A DNA stretch of 64,000 nt, taken from Parageobacillus sp. KH3-4. Lineage in GTDB: Bacteria; Bacillota; Bacilli; Bacillales; Anoxybacillaceae. The DNA lies in the NCBI RefSeq assembly GCF_022846435.1, contig NZ_AP025627.1, forward strand, positions 2,638,001-2,702,000, given 5' to 3'. Below, in pieces: positions 10,608 to 19,800 of the stretch. How positions within the stretch are numbered: position 1 is the first letter of the stretch; each line of letters starts with the position of its first letter. Below the pieces are notes generated by a model, which was not told where the DNA came from, searched no databases, and saw nothing but the letters and a program-made list of their open reading frames with translations. Made by a program: the position numbers and the translations under genes.

Positions 10608-11162
10608 TTATTTCACAACGCGTGCGTCAGAAAGCGGCCAATATACGATACTAGCTTTCCCGACGACTTTCTCCATCGGTATAAATCCAATGTGGCGGCT
10701 GTCTTTGCTAAAGCGGCGATTGTCGCCCAACACAAACAAATAACCTTTTGGCACCGTTTTTCGCCCGGTAATCTCCTCTAAAGTGAACGGCTCCGTCAGC
10801 GGGCCATCCACTACTTGTTTTTTATATTCGTCCAAGTACGGTTCGTCGTACGGTTTACCGTTTACATACAGCGTGTCGTTTTTATATTCAATATGGTCAC
10901 CCGGCAAACCGATGACCCGCTTAATATAGTCTTTTCCTTCTTCAGCATGAAAGACGATAATATCAAATCGCTGCGGTGTGCCGATTTTATAAGAAAGCTT
11001 GTTGACAATCATCCGATCGTGATTATGAAGAGTCGGCATCATCGACAGCCCATCCACAATAATCGGCGCAAAAATAAAATAACGAATGCCGCCCGCAAGT
11101 AAAATGGCGATGACGATTGCTTTTATCCATTCCTTCAGTTCGCTTTTTTTCTTTTCCATCAT
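10608..11162 (-). CDS. lepB: Signal peptidase I
   Basis: Membrane-bound serine protease that removes signal peptides from exported proteins. The 184-residue protein has a single N-terminal transmembrane anchor (residues 12-34) then the Ser/Lys dyad: S40 in VDGLSMMPTL and K81 in DYIKRVIGLPGD, followed by the LGDNRRFSKDSR box. Size and single anchor indicate the prokaryotic (P-type) Gram-positive class. B. subtilis has no signal peptidase gene between rplS and rbgA, so this is a difference in local gene content. Two adjacent ATG codons follow AGGTGGGAGA. Confidence 0.95.
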   Translation of the reverse strand: MMEKKKSELKEWIKAIVIAILLAGGIRYFIFAPIIVDGLSMMPTLHNHDRMIVNKLSYKIGTPQRFDIIVFHAEEGKDYIKRVIGLPGDHIEYKNDTLYVNGKPYDEPYLDEYKKQVVDGPLTEPFTLEEITGRKTVPKGYLFVLGDNRRFSKDSRHIGFIPMEKVVGKASIVYWPLSDARVVK

Positions 11163-11204
11163 TCTCCCACCTAATCTTTAGCTATTATGACATAACGACA
11201 GGGA

Positions 11205-11240
11205 TGTGAAAAAAGGAGCTTGCCATCAAGCTCCTTTTCC
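11205..11240 (-). terminator. Terminator after rplS
   Basis: Perfect 12-bp stem AAAAGGAGCTTG/CAAGCTCCTTTT with a 4-base loop, ending in a T run on the minus strand. It is nearly symmetrical, so it could also work on the other strand. It separates rplS from lepB. Confidence 0.88.
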
Positions 11241-11257
11241 CCGCTTCACTATGTTCA

Positions 11258-11605
11258 TTATTGAACGTTTTCTTTAATGCGCGCTGCTTTACCGCGAAGT
11301 TGGCGCAAATAATACAATTTCGCGCGACGTACTTTACCGCGGCGAACCACTTCCAATTTCGCAATTTTCGGTGTATGCACTGGGAAAGTGCGCTCTACGC
11401 CAACACCGTAAGACACTTTGCGGACCGTGAATGTTTCGCTAATGCCTGCGCCGCGTCGTTTAATGACGACGCCTTCAAATACTTGGATGCGCTCACGGTT
11501 TCCTTCGATGACTTTCACATGCACACGCACTGTGTCACCAGGGCGGAAATCCGGTAAATCTGTCCGCAATTGCTCTTTCGTAATTTCTCGAATTAAATGA
11601 TGCAT
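11258..11605 (-). CDS. rplS: 50S ribosomal protein L19
   Basis: Ribosomal protein at the 30S-50S interface. The 115-residue sequence beginning [20 protein letters not shown] and containing [22 protein letters not shown] and [11 protein letters not shown]-type blocks is clearly L19. The frame stays open upstream through the leader, but ATG at 11603-11605 matches the family start and is preceded by AAGGAG. It has its own promoter and a structured leader, though it follows trmD by 139 bases in the classic rimM-trmD-rplS order. Confidence 0.97.
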   Translation of the reverse strand: MHHLIREITKEQLRTDLPDFRPGDTVRVHVKVIEGNRERIQVFEGVVIKRRGAGISETFTVRKVSYGVGVERTFPVHTPKIAKLEVVRRGKVRRAKLYYLRQLRGKAARIKENVQ

Positions 11606-11712
11606 ATCATTTTCCACTCCTTCCAACAGATGTTCATGACAATGCTTTTTCATCATTGCAGCGGAACATCGTTTTCCTCGCTTAAGCAAACTGCTTAAGT
11701 TACACAAGGAAT
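11606..11712 (-). ncRNA. Ribosomal protein L19 leader (candidate structured 5' UTR)
   Basis: The minus-strand leader between promoter and rplS folds into a two-part hairpin: an outer stem TTCCTTG/CGAGGAA, a small one-sided internal loop, then a perfect inner stem CTTAAGCA/TGCTTAAG with a GTT loop (11681-11699 holds the inner part). A known L19 leader family exists upstream of rplS in Bacilli and is thought to mediate autogenous control. That this is the same family is inferred from position and the nested stems; a covariance model search would decide. Confidence 0.65.
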
Positions 11713-11741
11713 ATAGTAGCATAAACTTGTATCATGCGCAA
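11713..11741 (-). promoter_or_regulatory. Extended -10 promoter for rplS
   Basis: Minus-strand TGC-TACTAT extended -10 (TACTAT at 11713-11718), 17-base spacer and weak -35 TTGCGC (11736-11741). It overlaps the last trmD-proximal bases of the gap and starts the L19 leader. Confidence 0.6.
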
Positions 11742-11744
11742 TAG

Positions 11745-12482
11745 CTACTGTTCTTCTTTTTTCCATTCTTCGATCCATCGTTTTTGCTTTTCTGTTAGCG
11801 GGTAGTTTTCTAGCAAATCCGGTCGGCGCAAAAACGTTCGTTTTAACGACTGTTTTTCGCGCCATTCTTCAATGAGGCGATGATTTCCTGATAAAAGCAC
11901 ATCAGGAACTTTCATGCCGCGGAAATCAGCGGGGCGCGTGTAATGCGGATGCTCGAGCAAACCGGAGCTAAACGAGTCATGCACGGGGGAAGCTTCATTG
12001 CCAAGCACGCCGGGAAGCAGCCGGACGACGCTGTCGACGATGACCATCGCACCTAATTCCCCTCCTGTTAATACGTAATCCCCAATCGAGATTTCATCAG
12101 TCACTAAATATTCGCGGATCCGTTCATCATAGCCTTCATAATGCCCGCAAATCAGCACTAAATGGTCCTCTTTCGCCAGCTCTTCCGCTTTTTTTTGCGT
12201 GTACCGCTCCCCTTGCGGACAGAGCAAGATGATGCGCGGGCGTTCGGAATCTTTTGTTACATGGGCAACCGCATCAAAAATCGGCTGCGGCTTTAGCACC
12301 ATTCCCGCCCCGCCGCCGTACGGATAATCATCGACCGTTTTATGCTTGTTGTCGGCGAAATCGCGAAAATTAATCACATTTAGCGAAACGGCTTTCTTCT
12401 CTTGGGCTTTTTTCAAAATCGACTCATTGAATACACCTGTAAACATATTTGGAAATAATGTCAATATATCGATTCTCATCAT
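11745..12482 (-). CDS. trmD: tRNA (guanine-N1)-methyltransferase TrmD
   Basis: Methylates G37 next to the anticodon in tRNAs reading CUN, CCN and CGG, preventing +1 frameshifts. The 245-residue protein shows the SPOUT knot region: [13 protein letters not shown], then [18 protein letters not shown] and [11 protein letters not shown], plus [11 protein letters not shown]. It starts at ATG 12480-12482, overlapping the rimM stop as ATGA (a second ATG follows immediately), which implies translational coupling with rimM. Confidence 0.97.
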   Translation of the reverse strand: MMRIDILTLFPNMFTGVFNESILKKAQEKKAVSLNVINFRDFADNKHKTVDDYPYGGGAGMVLKPQPIFDAVAHVTKDSERPRIILLCPQGERYTQKKAEELAKEDHLVLICGHYEGYDERIREYLVTDEISIGDYVLTGGELGAMVIVDSVVRLLPGVLGNEASPVHDSFSSGLLEHPHYTRPADFRGMKVPDVLLSGNHRLIEEWREKQSLKRTFLRRPDLLENYPLTEKQKRWIEEWKKEEQ

Positions 12483-12997
12483 TCAAGCAGCCCTTCCATT
12501 GGGCGGATAGTAATAATTTTCGCTTCTACATCGACGTTTTTCACAACGTCCTCTATATACGGAATAAGCACTTCTTTGCCGTTATTCCGTTTCACCACCC
12601 ATACGTCGTTGGCACCCGGCGTTAAAATCTCGCTCACCGTTCCGACCGTTTCTCCTTCTTCGGTAACGACCGTACAGCCAATAATTTCATGAAAATAATA
12701 TTCTCCTTCGTTTAACTCGCCAAGTTGGCTTTCCGGCACTTTCAGCATCGCGCCTTTAAACTTTTCGACAAGGTTGATGCTGTCATATCCTTCAAACGAA
12801 AGCAAATCGAATGACTTATGAACACGGTGGCTTTTGACGATTACTTCGATCGGTTCTTCCGATTTCTCCATAAAAATATATAACGTATTTCCTTTTTTAT
12901 AACGTTCCTCTGGAAAATCAGTGCGGGAAATCACGCGCACTTCGCCGCGAATGCCGTGCGTATTAACAATTTTCCCAACATTAAACCACTTTTCCAT
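12479..12997 (-). CDS. rimM: 16S rRNA processing protein RimM
   Basis: 30S maturation factor that binds ribosomal protein S19. The 172-residue protein has the N-terminal RimM beta-barrel ([19 protein letters not shown]) and a C-terminal PRC barrel ([12 protein letters not shown], then [11 protein letters not shown] and [10 protein letters not shown]). An in-frame GTG lies three codons upstream, but GGGGTG is well placed for ATG at 12995-12997, which also matches the family start. It precedes trmD with a four-base overlap. Confidence 0.95.
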   Translation of the reverse strand: MEKWFNVGKIVNTHGIRGEVRVISRTDFPEERYKKGNTLYIFMEKSEEPIEVIVKSHRVHKSFDLLSFEGYDSINLVEKFKGAMLKVPESQLGELNEGEYYFHEIIGCTVVTEEGETVGTVSEILTPGANDVWVVKRNNGKEVLIPYIEDVVKNVDVEAKIITIRPMEGLLE

Positions 12998-13012
12998 CGA
13001 ATTCACCCCTTC

Positions 13013-13399
13013 TTAGCGAATCTCTTTGACGATTCCGTCTTCAATGATAATGGCACGTTTGGAAATGACATTTTCCCATTTGTCACCGATCTCTACGTCA
13101 ATGAGCGCTTGCACTTCCCGCTCTTTTAACTCGCTGCCTAACGGTAAAATATGTAATTGTTCGAGCTGGAAATCAAGAAGTTTTATTTTCTCTAATCTTG
13201 TATCCATTTCTTTTGAAAAATATTGCTTAAGAAGGGAAGAAGAATATTTTCCAGTCTTTTCGAGACGTTTTTGCTCGAAACGAAGCTGCTCGCATTCCCG
13301 CATCAGCTGTTGTTTTTGCGCCAAAAATGCCTCACGAAGCGCTTGTTTGCTTTTTTCTGTGACGATTTGCCGCACTTCGATCGTTTGGATAATTTTCAT
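13013..13399 (-). CDS. ylqD: YlqD family protein, coiled-coil
   Basis: Protein of unknown function, 128 residues, the same length as B. subtilis YlqD. It starts MKIIQTIEVRQIVTEKSK; the centre (residues 20-85) is a charged Lys/Glu/Gln coiled coil, and the end (VEIGDKWENVISKRAIIIEDG) looks like a small beta unit. No catalytic motif is seen. Placement between the RNA-binding KhpA and RimM hints at a link with ribosome maturation, but this is only context. ATG at 13397-13399 has GGAGTGACG before it; the open frame upstream is not used. Confidence 0.85.
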   Translation of the reverse strand: MKIIQTIEVRQIVTEKSKQALREAFLAQKQQLMRECEQLRFEQKRLEKTGKYSSSLLKQYFSKEMDTRLEKIKLLDFQLEQLHILPLGSELKEREVQALIDVEIGDKWENVISKRAIIIEDGIVKEIR

Positions 13400-13429
13400 A
13401 ACGTCACTCCTAACGAGAACGAATATAGA

Positions 13430-13460
13430 AAAAGGGAGAGGAAAAAACGCCCTCACCCTT
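13430..13460 (-). terminator. Imperfect hairpin at the khpA end (possible attenuator)
   Basis: Minus-strand AAAAAGGG-T-GAGG pairs with CCTC-T-CCCTTTTT, leaving one T-T mismatch and a T-rich loop, followed by CTATATTC. It overlaps the khpA stop. Because the T run is inside the stem, it may be a partial terminator between khpA and ylqD or only an RNA processing structure. Confidence 0.4.
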
Positions 13461-13704
13461 TTTCTTCCACTTGCACGATCACGCGTTTCGGCTGACGCGC
13501 CGCCGCAGCATATACGACCGTGCGAATCGCGTGAATCGTGCGGCCTTGTTTGCCAATCACCTTGCCAATGTCTTCTTTGTGCACAGCCAATTTGTAGGTG
13601 ATTGTCTGTTCATCCTCGTCGCTTGTCACAAAAACCGCTTCAGGATGATCGACAAGCGCTTGTACGATCGTTTCGATTAATGATTTCATGCGCATCACAG
13701 ACAT
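13453..13704 (-). CDS. khpA: KH-domain RNA-binding protein KhpA (YlqC)
   Basis: Small RNA-binding protein that in other Firmicutes pairs with KhpB. The 83-residue protein is nearly all one KH domain, with the nucleic-acid loop GKQG in DIGKVIGKQGRTIHAIRTVV. It overlaps the rpsP stop by one base (TAATG). ATG codons at 13704, 13695 and 13689 are all in frame; none has a good ribosome site, so the exact start is uncertain and translation probably depends on coupling to rpsP. Confidence 0.93.
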   Translation of the reverse strand: MSVMRMKSLIETIVQALVDHPEAVFVTSDEDEQTITYKLAVHKEDIGKVIGKQGRTIHAIRTVVYAAAARQPKRVIVQVEEKG

Positions 13705-13976
13705 TATTTGCCGTATTTTAAGTTATGAAACTTCTCTAAAATGCCTTGTTTCGACAAAAGGTTGCGGACCGTATCCGATGGTTTTGCGCCGTTTTGCAGC
13801 CATTTCAGCGCGAGTTCCTCGTCAATTTTGATTTCCGCTGGATCCGCAAGAGGATTATACGTGCCGATTGTTTCGATGAAACGTCCGTCGCGCGGAGAAC
13901 GAGAGTCTGCCACCACGATGCGATAGAAAGGTTTTTTCTTCGCGCCCATGCGTTTTAAACGAATTCTTACTGCCAT
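13704..13976 (-). CDS. rpsP: 30S ribosomal protein S16
   Basis: Small-subunit assembly protein. The 90-residue sequence beginning [31 protein letters not shown] is the conserved S16 N-terminus and the length is typical. A CGGAGGTGC site precedes ATG. It heads the rpsP-khpA-ylqD-rimM-trmD run and has its own promoter in the gap after ffh. Confidence 0.98.
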   Translation of the reverse strand: MAVRIRLKRMGAKKKPFYRIVVADSRSPRDGRFIETIGTYNPLADPAEIKIDEELALKWLQNGAKPSDTVRNLLSKQGILEKFHNLKYGK

Positions 13977-14016
13977 GTTATTTTAGCACCTCCGTAAATA
14001 GTTCACACAAGATAGT

Positions 14017-14045
14017 ATATTAACAGTAATCATGTAGTTTGTAAA
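14017..14045 (-). promoter_or_regulatory. Sigma-A-type promoter for rpsP
   Basis: Minus-strand -35 TTTACA (14040-14045), 17-base spacer, -10 TAATAT (14017-14022). It lies in the 94-base ffh-rpsP gap, giving the ribosomal gene expression independent of ffh. Confidence 0.65.
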
Positions 14046-14070
14046 GTGTTTTTTCTTAACACATCATTTT

Positions 14071-15411
14071 CTACATAAACGGGAATTTAAACCCTTTTTT
14101 CTTTCCTTTTGGCATATTTGTCATCATTTTCATCATCTTTTTCATTTCGTCAAACTGCTTAAGAAGCCGGTTGACTTCCTGGACAGACGTCCCGCTTCCT
14201 TTGGCAATCCGCTTTTTCCGGCTGCCGTTAATAATTTCCGGATGCATTTTTTCTTCTTTCGTCATCGAGCGAATAATCGCCTCTACGCGGCTAATTTGCT
14301 TTTCATCAATTTGCAAATTGTTCAATCCTTTTATTTTATGGAAACCGGGAAGCATTTTTAAAATTTCGTCAAGCGGCCCGAGCTTGCGCACTTGCCCGAG
14401 CTGTTCCAAAAAATCATCGAGCGTAAACGTGGCGGTGCGCATTTTTTGCTCAAGCTCTTTCGCCTTTTCTTCATCGACAGCGGCTTGCGCTTTTTCAATA
14501 AGCGTGAGCACATCGCCCATTCCCAAAATGCGCGAAGCCATGCGCTCCGGATGAAAAGGCTCGAGCGCGTCAAGCTTTTCGCCCATTCCGACGAATTTAA
14601 TCGGCGTGTTTGTCACTGCCCGAATTGAAAGTGCCGCCCCGCCGCGCGTGTCTCCGTCTAGCTTCGTTAAAATGACGCCGGTAATGCCAAGCTGTTCGTG
14701 AAAGCTTTGCGCGACGTTCACGGCGTCTTGCCCTGTCATTGCATCGACAACGAGAAAAATTTCATCCGGCTTCGCGACCTCTTTCATTTGCTTTAATTCA
14801 TCCATTAACGCTTCGTCAACGTGAAGGCGCCCGGCTGTGTCGATTAGCACATAGTCGTAATGTTCTTCCTTTGCTTTTTCGATGGCCTGCTTGGCAATTT
14901 CCACAGGGCTGACTTGATCGCCTAGAGAGAAAACCGGCATATTCAGCTGTTTGCCAAGCGTTTCAAGCTGCTTAACCGCCGCCGGACGATAAATGTCGGC
15001 CGCGACTAACAGCGGCTTACGGTTGTATCGTTTCCGCAGCAAGTTCGCTAATTTTCCCGTCGTCGTCGTCTTTCCGGCGCCTTGCAGACCAACCATCATG
15101 ATGACAGTCGGCGGGCGGCTGGCAACGGCAATTTTACTTTGTTCTCCGCCCATCAGCTCGGTCAGCTCTTCCTTCACCACTTTAATGACTTGCTGCCCCG
15201 GTGTTAAGCTTTTTAGCACTTCCTGCCCGACTGCGCGTTCGCTCACCCGTTTGACAAAATCTTTGACTACCTTAAAATTGACGTCCGCCTCAAGAAGCGC
15301 AAGGCGAACTTCGCGCATCATTTCTTTCACGTCCGCTTCCGTCACTTTTCCTTTTCCGCGGATTTTGCTCATGACGCTTTGCAAACGCTCCGATAACCCT
15401 TCAAACGCCAT
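14071..15411 (-). CDS. ffh: Signal recognition particle protein Ffh
   Basis: SRP54 homologue; binds SRP RNA and signal peptides and docks with FtsY. The 446-residue protein has the N domain, the GTPase domain with P-loop GLQGAGKTTT near residue 108, DTAGRLHVDE and TKLDGDTRGGA, and a methionine-rich M domain at the end (KKMMKMMTNMPKGKKK). Length equals the B. subtilis protein. It is 14 bases downstream of ylxM and preceded by AAGGAGGTGAAAG. Confidence 0.97.
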   Translation of the reverse strand: MAFEGLSERLQSVMSKIRGKGKVTEADVKEMMREVRLALLEADVNFKVVKDFVKRVSERAVGQEVLKSLTPGQQVIKVVKEELTELMGGEQSKIAVASRPPTVIMMVGLQGAGKTTTTGKLANLLRKRYNRKPLLVAADIYRPAAVKQLETLGKQLNMPVFSLGDQVSPVEIAKQAIEKAKEEHYDYVLIDTAGRLHVDEALMDELKQMKEVAKPDEIFLVVDAMTGQDAVNVAQSFHEQLGITGVILTKLDGDTRGGAALSIRAVTNTPIKFVGMGEKLDALEPFHPERMASRILGMGDVLTLIEKAQAAVDEEKAKELEQKMRTATFTLDDFLEQLGQVRKLGPLDEILKMLPGFHKIKGLNNLQIDEKQISRVEAIIRSMTKEEKMHPEIINGSRKKRIAKGSGTSVQEVNRLLKQFDEMKKMMKMMTNMPKGKKKGFKFPFM

Positions 15412-15425
15412 CTGCTTTCACCTCC

Positions 15426-15758
15426 TTATTCCAATTCTTCTAGCTCTTCAATAATATGAAAAAGCTGCTGATCGTTTCCATATTTTTGAAAAATATAATC
15501 TTTCAGTTCGTTCAACAGCTGTTTTCGCTTTTGAAACTTCTGAAAGAGCGATAATTTTTTTTCATATTCCTCCAGCATCGCCTCAGTTCGCTTTATATTA
15601 TCATAAACAGCCTGACGGCTGACTTCATACTGCTGTGCAATTTCGCCGAGGGAGTAATCGTCTAAATAATAAAGCGACATATAGCTGCGCTGTTTTGGCG
15701 TCAGCAGCGCTTGATAAAAATCGTACAAATAGTTCATTCTCATCGTTTTTTCAAGCAT
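15426..15758 (-). CDS. ylxM: YlxM, SRP-associated helix-turn-helix protein
   Basis: A 110-residue protein with a sigma-factor-like helix-turn-helix ([21 protein letters not shown], roughly residues 36-56), found next to ffh throughout Firmicutes. In streptococci the homologue modulates SRP GTPase activity; DNA binding is not established. ATG at 15756-15758 follows GAGGAGGGAG and gives the usual length, while the open frame upstream runs through the promoter and is not used. First gene of the ylxM-ffh unit. Confidence 0.93.
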   Translation of the reverse strand: MLEKTMRMNYLYDFYQALLTPKQRSYMSLYYLDDYSLGEIAQQYEVSRQAVYDNIKRTEAMLEEYEKKLSLFQKFQKRKQLLNELKDYIFQKYGNDQQLFHIIEELEELE

Positions 15759-15804
15759 GAAACTCCCTCCTCTCTTGTTAAGTGAAACACCTTTACAGAT
15801 GATT

Positions 15805-15833
15805 AGTGTATCCTTTTTTATTATCGATGTCAA
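15805..15833 (-). promoter_or_regulatory. Strong sigma-A promoter for ylxM-ffh
   Basis: Minus-strand -35 TTGACA (15828-15833, perfect), 17-base spacer, -10 TACACT (15805-15810). It lies right after the ftsY terminator, marking a new transcription unit. Confidence 0.75.
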
Positions 15834-15845
15834 GATTTTATCTTT

Positions 15846-15881
15846 ACAAAAAATCGGGTAGTTGTCTACTACCCGATTTTA
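15846..15881 (-). terminator. Terminator after ftsY
   Basis: Perfect 12-bp stem AAATCGGGTAGT/ACTACCCGATTT with a 5-base loop, then a T run (minus strand). It starts within the ftsY stop codon. One of the clearest terminators in the window. Confidence 0.92.
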
Positions 15882-16871
15882 CTTCTCGTTTTTCTCTTCC
15901 AATAAATCGGCAAACAGACCGTATACGTATTGCTCCGGATCGAACGGCTGCAAGTCGTCCACTTTTTCGCCAAGCCCAACAAATTTCACCGGGATATGAA
16001 GCTCGTTGCGGATCGCCAGCACGATTCCACCTTTCGCTGTGCCATCGAGCTTCGTCAATACAATGCCGGTAACGTTTGTCACTTCTTTAAACGTTTTCGC
16101 TTGGCTCATCGCGTTTTGCCCTGTTGTCGCATCAAGCACAAGCAGCACTTCATGCGGCGCACCCGGAATTTCCCGCTCAATAACGCGTTTTACTTTTTCG
16201 AGCTCTTTCATCAAATTGACTTTATTTTGCAAGCGTCCTGCCGTATCGCACAAAAGCACGTCGACACCGCGCGCTTTTGCCGCTTGGATCGCGTCATATA
16301 TCACCGCCGCTGGGTCGGAACCAGCCGTTTGTTTAATGACTTCCGCACCGACGCGCTCTCCCCATACTTCCAGCTGTTCAATCGCCCCAGCGCGGAACGT
16401 GTCTCCTGCCGCTAACATCACCGTCTTTCCTTCCGACTTCAGCTTATGAGCAAGCTTGCCGATCGTCGTCGTTTTTCCGACTCCGTTCACACCGACAAAC
16501 AAAATAACGGTTAAGCCGTTTTCTTGGATATTTAATTCGGCCGGCTTGTCATCATCGCCGCGGTAAATCTCCACAAGCTTTTCGGAAATGACGGCTTGCA
16601 TTTCTTGCGGGTCTTGAATGTTGCGGCGTTTCACTTCCATTTTCAGCTCATCAACGAGCTCCATGACGGTAGTCACGCCGACATCGGCGCCAATCAAAAT
16701 TTCTTCAAGTTCTTCAAAAAATTCCTCATCGACTTTTCGATAGCGGGCGATTAAATCATTGACGCGTCCGGCGAACGAATCGCGTGTTTTCGCAAGCCCT
16801 TGCTTAAATTTTTCCGTAACCGAATCCGTTTGTTTTGTAATTTTTTCTTTCAGCTTTTTGAAAAAGCTCAT
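15879..16871 (-). CDS. ftsY: Signal recognition particle receptor FtsY
   Basis: Membrane-associated SRP receptor GTPase. The 330-residue protein has the NG architecture: a short amphipathic basic N-terminus (MSFFKKLKEKITKQ), an N domain, then P-loop GVNGVGKTTTIGKLA, DTAGRLQNK and TKLDGTAKGG. The acidic A domain seen in E. coli is absent, normal for Bacillus. It is 21 bases downstream of smc, the standard rnc-smc-ftsY order, and ends in a strong terminator. Confidence 0.97.
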   Translation of the reverse strand: MSFFKKLKEKITKQTDSVTEKFKQGLAKTRDSFAGRVNDLIARYRKVDEEFFEELEEILIGADVGVTTVMELVDELKMEVKRRNIQDPQEMQAVISEKLVEIYRGDDDKPAELNIQENGLTVILFVGVNGVGKTTTIGKLAHKLKSEGKTVMLAAGDTFRAGAIEQLEVWGERVGAEVIKQTAGSDPAAVIYDAIQAAKARGVDVLLCDTAGRLQNKVNLMKELEKVKRVIEREIPGAPHEVLLVLDATTGQNAMSQAKTFKEVTNVTGIVLTKLDGTAKGGIVLAIRNELHIPVKFVGLGEKVDDLQPFDPEQYVYGLFADLLEEKNEK

Positions 16872-16892
16872 ATCGACGCCATCCTTTCTCCA

Positions 16893-19800
16893 TTACGACT
16901 TTACGAGTTGCTTTGAATCTTCCAAGCGCACGGAAACGAGTTTTGATACGCCCGATTCCTGCATCGTGACGCCATATAGCACGTCCGCTTCTTCCATCGT
17001 TCCTTTTCGATGGGTGATGACGATAAATTGCGTCTGGTCGCTGAATTGCTTCAAATATTGGGCATAGCGGTGCACGTTCGCTTCATCCAGCGCCGCTTCC
17101 ACCTCATCAAGCACACAAAACGGAACAGGGCGCACTTTTAAAATCGCGAACAATAGCGCAATTGCCGTTAACGCCCGTTCCCCGCCGGAAAGCAAACTTA
17201 GCTGTTGCAGTTTTTTCCCCGGCGGCTGAGCGACGATTTCAATGCCCGTTTCGAGCAAATCGGACGGGTTCGTCAGGCGCAAATCAGCGCTTCCACCGCC
17301 GAACAGCTGGCGGAACACATCGCGAAAGTGGGAACGAATATGTTCAAACGTCGATAAAAACCGTTTTTTCATTTCTTGGTCCATCTCATCAATCACTTGA
17401 TGAAGCGTTTCTTTTGCCTGCTGAAGATCCGCTTTTTGCTCCGTTAAAAATTGATATCTCTCCAATACCCGTTCATATTCGTCGATTGCGCCCAAGTTTA
17501 CCGTCCCAAGCTCATCGATTTCCCGTTTAATGAGCTTCACTTTTTTTCGTGCTTCTTGTACATCGACCGTTAACGGATACGCTTTTTTCGCCGCTTCAAA
17601 CGAAAGCGTATATTCTTCGCGAAGACGGTTCAGCAAGTTTTCTAGTTCGACGTCAAGGCGGTTCAGTTTTACTTCTTCATCTTTCACGATATCGGCAAGC
17701 TGTTTATGCTGCCGCTTTTTCTCTTTCCATTCCCGTTCCAAATGCTCGAGCTTCGCCTGATATTGCAAGCGCTGTTCACGGCGGCTGGCAATCAGCTCAA
17801 TCGTTTTTTGTTTGTCTTGCGCTTTTTTTTGCCGCGTCTTCTCTAATTCTTCTTCTCCAGAATGGCTAGCGTTCATTTCTTCGATCAGAGCGGCGAGTTC
17901 CTGTTTGGCTGTCTGCAGCTGTCTTTCTGTATCCGCACGCTCAGCATTGAGCTGCTCTACTTTTTCTTGCGCGTTGTTTAAGCGCTGCTTTGTCTCGGCA
18001 AGGATAATTTTTTGTTCGGTCATCGCAGTTTGCAGCGCTTCTTTGGACGTCTGCTCCGTCTGCTTTTGCGCTTGCAGCGTTTCAATCGTCCGGTCAATTT
18101 CCCGCAATTTTTCGTCTAAGCCGCGAAGCTGTTCTTCAATTACCGTTAGTTTTTCTTTCATTTGCTTTGCTTCTTGTTCGTCGTGCGATTTTTCATGATC
18201 ATAAAGCGCTAAACGTTCGTTCATATTTTGTTCTTGCAATTGCACTTCGCGCAATTCGCTTTTTACTTCTTGCAGGGCAAAACGCTCCTTCTCTATTTGC
18301 TGGCGCAGCGCAAGCGATGCCGCTTCTCCCTTTTGGATCTCCTTCTTTTTCGTTTGCACAAAACGTTCAAGCCGCTCCGTTTTCTGTTCCATTTCACGGA
18401 GCTTTTCCGTAATCGTTTCTAATTCGCGGCTTCTGCTTAACAGCGAATTCGTTTTCTTTGCGATTCCACCGCCGGTCATCGCGCCGCCCGGGCTAACGAC
18501 GTCGCCGTCAAGCGTTACAAGCCGGTAGCGATAATGCAGCAAGCGCGCCAGTTCATTCGCCCCTTTTAAATCGGTCGTGATAATCACGTTTCCAAGCAAA
18601 TGGGCAATCACCGAACGGTAGGTACTGTCATATTGAATCAGCTCACTGGCAATTCCGACAAATGCCGGATGGCCTTTAACAAGAGCAAATTGTTCGGGAG
18701 AAATCACTTTCGGCTGCATGACATTCAGCGGCAAAAAGGTGGCGCGGCCGTACGCATGCGCTTTTAAGTAACGGATCGCTTCTCGCGCTACTTCCTCATT
18801 TTCTACAACGATGTGCTGCATCGCGCCGCCAAGCGCGATTTCCAACGCCGTTTCGTAATGGTCAGGCACTTGAATCAATTCGACGATGGCCCCATGAATG
18901 CCCGGAAACTGCGCGCGTGCTTTTAATATTTCTTTTACTCCTTGGAAAAACCCCGCATAGTCTTGCTGCATTTCTTCAAGCATTTCCTTGCGCGATTTCG
19001 TTTGCTGCAAATATTGGTACGCTTGATAAAGCAGCGATTCTTTCTTTTCCAAATCGGCTTTCATCGCCGCAAGTTCATTGGTTTTTTGCTGCAAAAGCGT
19101 TTCCTTTTGCTGCAGCGCTTTTTCCATTTGTTGACGCTTCTCATCTAGTTTTGTGTATTGCTCTTTAAGATATTTGCGCTCATCCAAATATTTGCGGTTT
19201 TCCTCGGCAAGCGCACTTTGTTTTGCCTGCAACTTCTCTAGCATCGCTCGCAAATGGGAGCGTTCGTTTTTTAACGAAGCTTGTTCGTGAACTAGTTCGA
19301 TATAATCGCTTTTTAACTGCTCGATTTTCTCTTCAACATTTGCGTCGTAGGCAGAAAGGGAAGCTTGTTTCTCTTTTAGTTCCGCTTGAATAGTAGAAAC
19401 GGCCTTCTTCAATTGAGCAAGCTGTTCTTTTTCACGCTTTAACATGAGCTCAAGGCGTTCTTTTTTTTCGGAAAGAGACGTGATCGTATCTTCGAGCTGC
19501 TTTTTATATTGAGCGGCGTTTTTCTTTCGTTCTTTTAATACTTCTTTTCGTCCTTCGAGCTTTTCCAGCTCTTCGCTCGCAACGAGCAGCACTTGCTGAA
19601 GGCCATCAATCGACTCATCCAGCGCCGCAATATGGTCGCGCAGCTGTTCGATTTCTGCTTCCTCTTTTTGCAATGCAGCGGAAAGCTGTATTTCATCGTT
19701 TTGATGCTGCACGAGCAGTTGCTTTAACGACGTCCATTGCTGATGCAATTGTTCAATGTCATGCACCATCAGCGCTACTTCAAATCTTTCCAGTTCATCG

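Noticed and set aside
13026-13601. Plus-strand open frame of about 191 codons across ylqD and khpA
   Set aside because: Spans two real minus-strand genes; Ser/Cys-rich shadow with no plausible ribosome site.
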